The position numbers and the translations under genes are program-made. A stretch of 18,187 nt of DNA from Thermoplasmata archaeon (GTDB lineage Archaea; Thermoplasmatota; Thermoplasmata; Lutacidiplasmatales; UBA184): the NCBI GenBank assembly GCA_022749905.1, contig JAKIWU010000009.1, positions 1 through 18,187 on the forward strand, read 5' to 3'. The notes under the pieces were generated by a model. It saw only the letters and a list, made by a program, of their open reading frames with translations. It did no database searches and had not been told where the DNA came from. Positions 15,014-18,187 of this stretch are shown here, one piece after another (positions within the stretch are counted from its first letter, which is position 1; each line of letters starts with the position of its first letter).

Positions 15014-15523
15014 CTACGCCGTCCCAAGCATGCGGATCCTCTCGGGTCCGTGGATCTCGTCGAGGTACCGCGCCACGGCCTCCGGGACGAGCGATCGCCA
15101 GGCGTGGTCCTCCAGGATCGCGGCTCGGATCGTGGTCCCTTGGAGCGTCTCCCGACGAAACAGGGGGGTTGCCTCAACCGCGCAGTGATCCCGTTCGAAG
15201 AGGAGGCGGGTGAGCGGGTTGTTCGTGTAGATTCGCTCGAACGGGGGGACGAGCTCCCGAACGTGGGCGACCCAGAGCGCGTGCCGGTCGATATCCGGAA
15301 TGGGGACGGAGAGGCAGTTCGCGATGTGGGCCTCCCGGAGCGCCCGGTCGATCATCTCCGCGCGCTCCGAGGCCGTGAAGGGGTTCTCCGGCGTGTAGGA
15401 CTCCTCCGAGCTTCCGATCCCGAACACGAGCGTCTCCTCGGGCCGCGACACGCGCACGTGCCGGACGAGCTCGAGGTGGCCCAAGTGGAACGGCTGGAAG
15501 CGCCCGATGAGGAGGCCCCGCAC
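15014..15523 (-). CDS. nadM: Nicotinamide-nucleotide adenylyltransferase, archaeal type
   Basis: This enzyme joins NMN and ATP to give NAD+ and pyrophosphate, the last common step of NAD synthesis and salvage. The 169-residue length is typical of archaeal NadM. It opens with the nucleotidyltransferase motif GRFQPFHLGH (7-16), where the two His bind ATP phosphates, and carries a TTIR sequence late (near LQGTTIRAAI) matching the family ISTTxxR signature, although the usual Ser is Gly. Start is a GTG with GAGGT 8 nt upstream; this ribosome-binding site overlaps the stop of the preceding small gene, so the genes are coupled. All key features of a working enzyme are present. Confidence 0.94.
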   Translation of the reverse strand: MRGLLIGRFQPFHLGHLELVRHVRVSRPEETLVFGIGSSEESYTPENPFTASERAEMIDRALREAHIANCLSVPIPDIDRHALWVAHVRELVPPFERIYTNNPLTRLLFERDHCAVEATPLFRRETLQGTTIRAAILEDHAWRSLVPEAVARYLDEIHGPERIRMLGTA

Positions 15524-15535
15524 GCCGATCGACCT

Positions 15536-15769
15536 CTATTCGGGGGTCAGGTCCTCGACGTCGTCGAGGAACTCGTCGATATGCGGGCACGCGGAGGTGA
15601 GGTAGTGGCGGCAGTGCCGGCAGCGGGCATCATCCAGAGAACGGGGAAGCCGGGGGTTGAACGCATAACAAGGGCGGTTGATGTACTTCGGATCGTCGTC
15701 GAGGTCCGACGGCTCGGCCTGGGGTCGGGTGGGTCCGAGATGGGCGGGCAGCCGGATGGAGACCTTCAC
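15536..15769 (-). CDS. Small Cys/His-rich protein, putative metal-binding
   Basis: I do not recognise this 77-residue protein. It has four Cys, C34 (RPCYAF), C50 and C53 (CRHC) and C61 (ACPH), with His at 52, 55 and 63, a spacing suited to a zinc ribbon-like site or an iron-sulfur cluster. The C-terminus is acidic ([13 protein letters not shown]). Its GTG start overlaps the lonB stop in a GTGA junction and its own stop lies 12 nt before nadM, so it is expressed with both. It has no signal peptide or helix long enough to cross the membrane, suggesting a cytoplasmic protein. Short length and tight linkage favour a real gene. A role in proteolysis or NAD supply is only a guess from position. Confidence 0.7.
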   Translation of the reverse strand: MKVSIRLPAHLGPTRPQAEPSDLDDDPKYINRPCYAFNPRLPRSLDDARCRHCRHYLTSACPHIDEFLDDVEDLTPE

Positions 15770-17835
15770 GACCCCGCCGGTTGAGCCGGGGGTTTCGCGA
15801 GGACGCCGGCCGGCTCGATCCGGCTTGTGGCGTGGACCATGGCGGCGAGGCGCTCGAGGAGGGACTCCTTCTCTCGCCCGAGGCCGACGAGGGCATACTT
15901 CAGGACGTCGCGCAGCGTCCGCACCGGGATCACCTCGACCATGGTGCGGTACCGGGACTCGAGGACGAGGTCGCCGAGGTTGTCCTCGGGGATGAGCACG
16001 CGCTTCAACCCGGAGTCGGCCGCCGCTTCGACCTTCGCGGTCACGCCTCCGACCGGGAGGACCTGCCCGCGCACGGAGAGCGAACCGGTCATCGCCACGG
16101 ACTGGTCGACCGGGACCCCTTCGAGCGCGCTGATCACGGCGGTCGCGATCGAGACGGAGGCGCTGTCGCCCTCGACGCCGTCGGCGGTGCCCACGAACTG
16201 GATGTGGATGTCGTAGCGTGAGATGTCCTCGCCCGTGTACTTCTTGATGAGCGCGGAGACGTTCTGGACCGCCTCACGCGCGATCTCGCCGAGCTTCCCC
16301 GTCGCGACCACGACGCCCCCGTCGCGCGTCTGCGCCGGCGTCACCTCCGCGACGATCGGCAGCACGATGCCGGAAAATTCCGCCATGCCCGTCTGGGCGT
16401 TAATCGCGGCGAGGCCGTTCACGACGCCGACGGTCGCCCCGTCGATCTTGAACATCTTGTATTCGCGCCGGCGCTCGATGTAGCGGTCTGCGATCTGTTG
16501 CTCGAGGGAGCGACTGGAGCGCTTCGCGCGAACGACGTGGTCGGCCGTGACGATCGGAGCCCCTTCGGTGTTCGCGATATCGCCCGCGACCCGGACAAGC
16601 CCGCCGAGCTCCCTCAGGCGGAGCGTCAATTGGCCGCTGTGCCCTGAACGGCGTTGGGCCTCCCGGAGGATCTCCGTCATGGCCCCCATGTCGAAGTGGG
16701 CGATCTTCCGGTCCTTCGCAACTTCCTGCGCGACGAACCGGACAATCTTCATCCGGTTCTGCGGGACGTCGGGCATCGTCGTCTTGACGTAGACCTCGTA
16801 GCCGTAGCCGCGGATCCGCGATCGGAGCGCCGGATGCATCTGCTGGACGCTGTCGACGTTCCCGGCGGCGACCAGCACGAAATCGGAAGGGACCGGCTCC
16901 GTCTTCACCATCGCGCCCGCGGAGCGCTCCGACTGTCCGACGATGGGGAAGCGCTTCTCCTGGAGCGTGGTGAGGAGCGAGTGCTGGCTCTCGATCTTCA
17001 GGAGATTGATCTCGTCGACGAAGAGCACCCCGCCGTTCGCCTTGTGGATCGCGCCGACCTCGACCCGCTCGTGCGGAGGTGTCTCGAGGCCGCCCGACTG
17101 GAACGGATCGTGCTTCACATCCCCGAGGAGCGCCCCGGCGTGGGCCCCGGTGGCGTCGATGAACGGCGGCTTGTCGTCGGGAGTGTGGGAAACGAGGAGC
17201 TTCGCGACGCCGTTTCCCGAATCGGCCCGGCCACCGGATAACCGGACGAAAATGTAGACCACGAGGACAATGAGGAGTGCGACGAGGATCGCGGTCGGGT
17301 CGTGGCCCGGGGTCGAGAGCACGATGTAGAGCGCGAACCCGAAGATGACCAGGGACGCCAGGACGACGAGGATCATCCGCTGTTCGCGGCGCTGCGCGAC
17401 TTCGAGCTTCTGCGCGGAGACGATCTCCTTGCCCTTCCCGGCGGGAACCACGCGGATCTTCGGTTCGTTCGGGTCGTCGGTGTTCGGGTAGGCAAGGATG
17501 TCCTGGAGCTGCTCCTTCGGGAGGAAGTCGACCATCGCCCGAGCGAGCATGCTCTTGCCGGTCCCGGGTTCGCCGATGAGGATCATGTGGCGCTTTTGCG
17601 TCGCTGCCTTCTTCGCGACCTCCACGGCCTCGTCCTGGCCGATCACCTGGTCGAGGAGGCGGGGAGGGACCTCGATCTGGGCGCTCGTTTCGTACGGTAG
17701 GGTCTTCGCCCAGCTCTCGAGCTCGCTGCCGGGGTCCGGCGGCAGGTAGGGATCCCGCGGAGCCTCGGATGGAACGGCCGTAACTACCTTTCCGGGCCGT
17801 CGATGAGCAGCATGCCCTGGCGACCGATGAAACAA
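15766..17835 (-). CDS. lonB: Archaeal membrane-anchored ATP-dependent protease Lon
   Basis: The 689-residue protein degrades misfolded and regulatory proteins at the inner face of the membrane. Walker A GEPGTGKS is at 88-95; two membrane helices at about 153-173 and 181-198 are inserted in the AAA+ domain, the mark of archaeal LonB. Walker B LFVDEIN is at 271-277, sensor-1 N326 in AAGN, and Arg fingers near R338-R340. The protease domain has Ser558 in EGDSASVS and Lys601 in VTAKVEAA, the Ser-Lys dyad. The only in-frame start near the expected place is TTG at 17835, giving an N-terminus slightly longer than usual and rich in Pro and basic residues, so the start is uncertain. It leads a minus-strand operon with a small Cys protein, nadM and a PLP enzyme. 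Confidence 0.96.
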   Translation of the reverse strand: MFHRSPGHAAHRRPGKVVTAVPSEAPRDPYLPPDPGSELESWAKTLPYETSAQIEVPPRLLDQVIGQDEAVEVAKKAATQKRHMILIGEPGTGKSMLARAMVDFLPKEQLQDILAYPNTDDPNEPKIRVVPAGKGKEIVSAQKLEVAQRREQRMILVVLASLVIFGFALYIVLSTPGHDPTAILVALLIVLVVYIFVRLSGGRADSGNGVAKLLVSHTPDDKPPFIDATGAHAGALLGDVKHDPFQSGGLETPPHERVEVGAIHKANGGVLFVDEINLLKIESQHSLLTTLQEKRFPIVGQSERSAGAMVKTEPVPSDFVLVAAGNVDSVQQMHPALRSRIRGYGYEVYVKTTMPDVPQNRMKIVRFVAQEVAKDRKIAHFDMGAMTEILREAQRRSGHSGQLTLRLRELGGLVRVAGDIANTEGAPIVTADHVVRAKRSSRSLEQQIADRYIERRREYKMFKIDGATVGVVNGLAAINAQTGMAEFSGIVLPIVAEVTPAQTRDGGVVVATGKLGEIAREAVQNVSALIKKYTGEDISRYDIHIQFVGTADGVEGDSASVSIATAVISALEGVPVDQSVAMTGSLSVRGQVLPVGGVTAKVEAAADSGLKRVLIPEDNLGDLVLESRYRTMVEVIPVRTLRDVLKYALVGLGREKESLLERLAAMVHATSRIEPAGVLAKPPAQPAGS

Positions 17836-17865
17836 GGGTCCCGCGCTATTAATCCTTTGAGTTGA

Positions 17866-17871
17866 GAATAC
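17866..17871 (-). promoter_or_regulatory. Candidate TATA element for the lonB operon
   Basis: The minus strand reads GTATTC, centred 33 nt upstream of the TTG at 17835. An alternative AT-rich core, ATTAATAG (17846-17853), lies only about 14 nt upstream of that codon and would put the transcript start inside the frame. The two cannot be told apart from sequence. Confidence 0.25.
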
Positions 17872-17931
17872 GCAACCTGCGGGCGCTCGCGCCTCCTTTC
17901 ATCGAAGAGGGCTCGTCGCGTCACGGGCCTG

Positions 17932-17937
17932 TTATCT
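17932..17937 (+). promoter_or_regulatory. Candidate TATA element for folD
   Basis: TTATCT lies about 34 nt upstream of the GTG at 17969, in the divergent lonB-folD spacer. The same TTATC core precedes two other genes in the window. Confidence 0.35.
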
Positions 17938-17968
17938 AGGCCATCGGAATCGGACCGCCGGGGACGGC

Positions 17969-18187
17969 GTGACAGTCCGTTTGGAGGGGGGACCGGTCGC
18001 CGAAACCGTGCTCGCCCAGGCCCGCAGGCTCGCCGAGAAGCAGACGGCGCGACCTCCTGCTCTTGTGAGCGTCCACCTGGGTCATCCGACCCCGTTTTCG
18101 TTCTACGTGCGGCAACAGGCCAAGGCCGCGGACCGGGTCGGAATCCATTTTCGAACCGAGGCCCTCCCGGAGTCCGTGGACAGGGCC
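17969..18187 (+). CDS. folD: Methylenetetrahydrofolate dehydrogenase/cyclohydrolase, N-terminal part
   Basis: The frame runs off the window after 73 codons. It matches the N-terminus of FolD, which interconverts 5,10-methylene-, methenyl- and 10-formyl-tetrahydrofolate in the cytoplasm. The match is RPPALVSVHLG, then Tyr46 eight residues after Gly38, then KAADRVGIHF, equivalent to the usual RPxLAxVLVG, PASxxYVxxK and KAxxxVGI blocks without gaps. At Tyr+4, where the catalytic Lys of the family stands, this protein has Gln50. The start is a GTG. With fhs upstream it indicates a tetrahydrofolate-based one-carbon pathway. It is divergent from lonB. The rest of the gene would be needed to judge whether the other catalytic residues are kept. 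Confidence 0.85.
   Translation, partial: MTVRLEGGPVAETVLAQARRLAEKQTARPPALVSVHLGHPTPFSFYVRQQAKAADRVGIHFRTEALPESVDRA

Noticed and set aside
13982..15784. 600-codon open frame on the + strand
   Set aside because: It lies antisense to the PLP enzyme, nadM and the small Cys protein, all with clear motifs, and its translation is Arg/Gly/Glu-rich without domains. High GC makes long antisense frames common.
1..18187. CRISPR arrays, insertion sequences, rRNA
   Set aside because: No regularly spaced repeats, transposase frames or rRNA-like stretches were seen on either strand.

Overview
The window looks like chromosomal DNA of a high-GC archaeon, most likely from the Thermoplasmatota. This rests on a membrane-anchored LonB protease, an archaeal-type NMN adenylyltransferase (NadM), a tRNA gene with no encoded CCA, a membrane-anchored surface protein with YVTN beta-propeller and PKD-like repeats, an AbrB/PIN toxin-antitoxin pair, and TATA-like elements about 26-35 nt upstream of start codons. 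The phylum is an inference; there is no rRNA here to place it.

Left part (1-6186). A zinc/manganese-type ABC importer runs on the + strand: binding protein (cut by the window edge), ATPase and permease, joined by 4-nt start/stop overlaps, then a possible small two-helix membrane protein. On the - strand lie a four-helix membrane protein and a membrane-anchored HExxH metallopeptidase with a predicted external catalytic domain. An RnfD/NqrB-like multi-helix protein with an added exported C-terminal domain reads on the + strand.

Middle (6328-10842, - strand). A two-gene unit encodes a basic protein with an AT-hook-like motif and a minimal nucleotidyltransferase. Upstream is a 382-bp gene-poor stretch holding two related AT-rich palindromes. 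It is a candidate toxin-antitoxin or defence-like module. Next to it is a 978-residue surface protein.

Right part (11020-18187). Formate-tetrahydrofolate ligase (fhs) and the start of folD, both on the + strand, indicate tetrahydrofolate one-carbon metabolism. Between them is a - strand cluster: lonB, a small Cys/His protein, nadM, a Cys/Met-metabolism PLP enzyme and tRNA-Thr(CGU). Immediately 3' of the tRNA is a vapBC pair, and beyond it, exactly 840 bp from the matching bases of the tRNA, lies a copy of the tRNA 3' end. This looks like the scar of a very small element integrated at a tRNA gene.

No CRISPR array, rRNA, insertion sequence, integrase or replication origin was seen. The least explained parts are the AT-hook/nucleotidyltransferase unit with its palindromes, the tRNA-bounded vapBC segment, the RnfD-like fusion, and a Gln at the catalytic Lys position of FolD.
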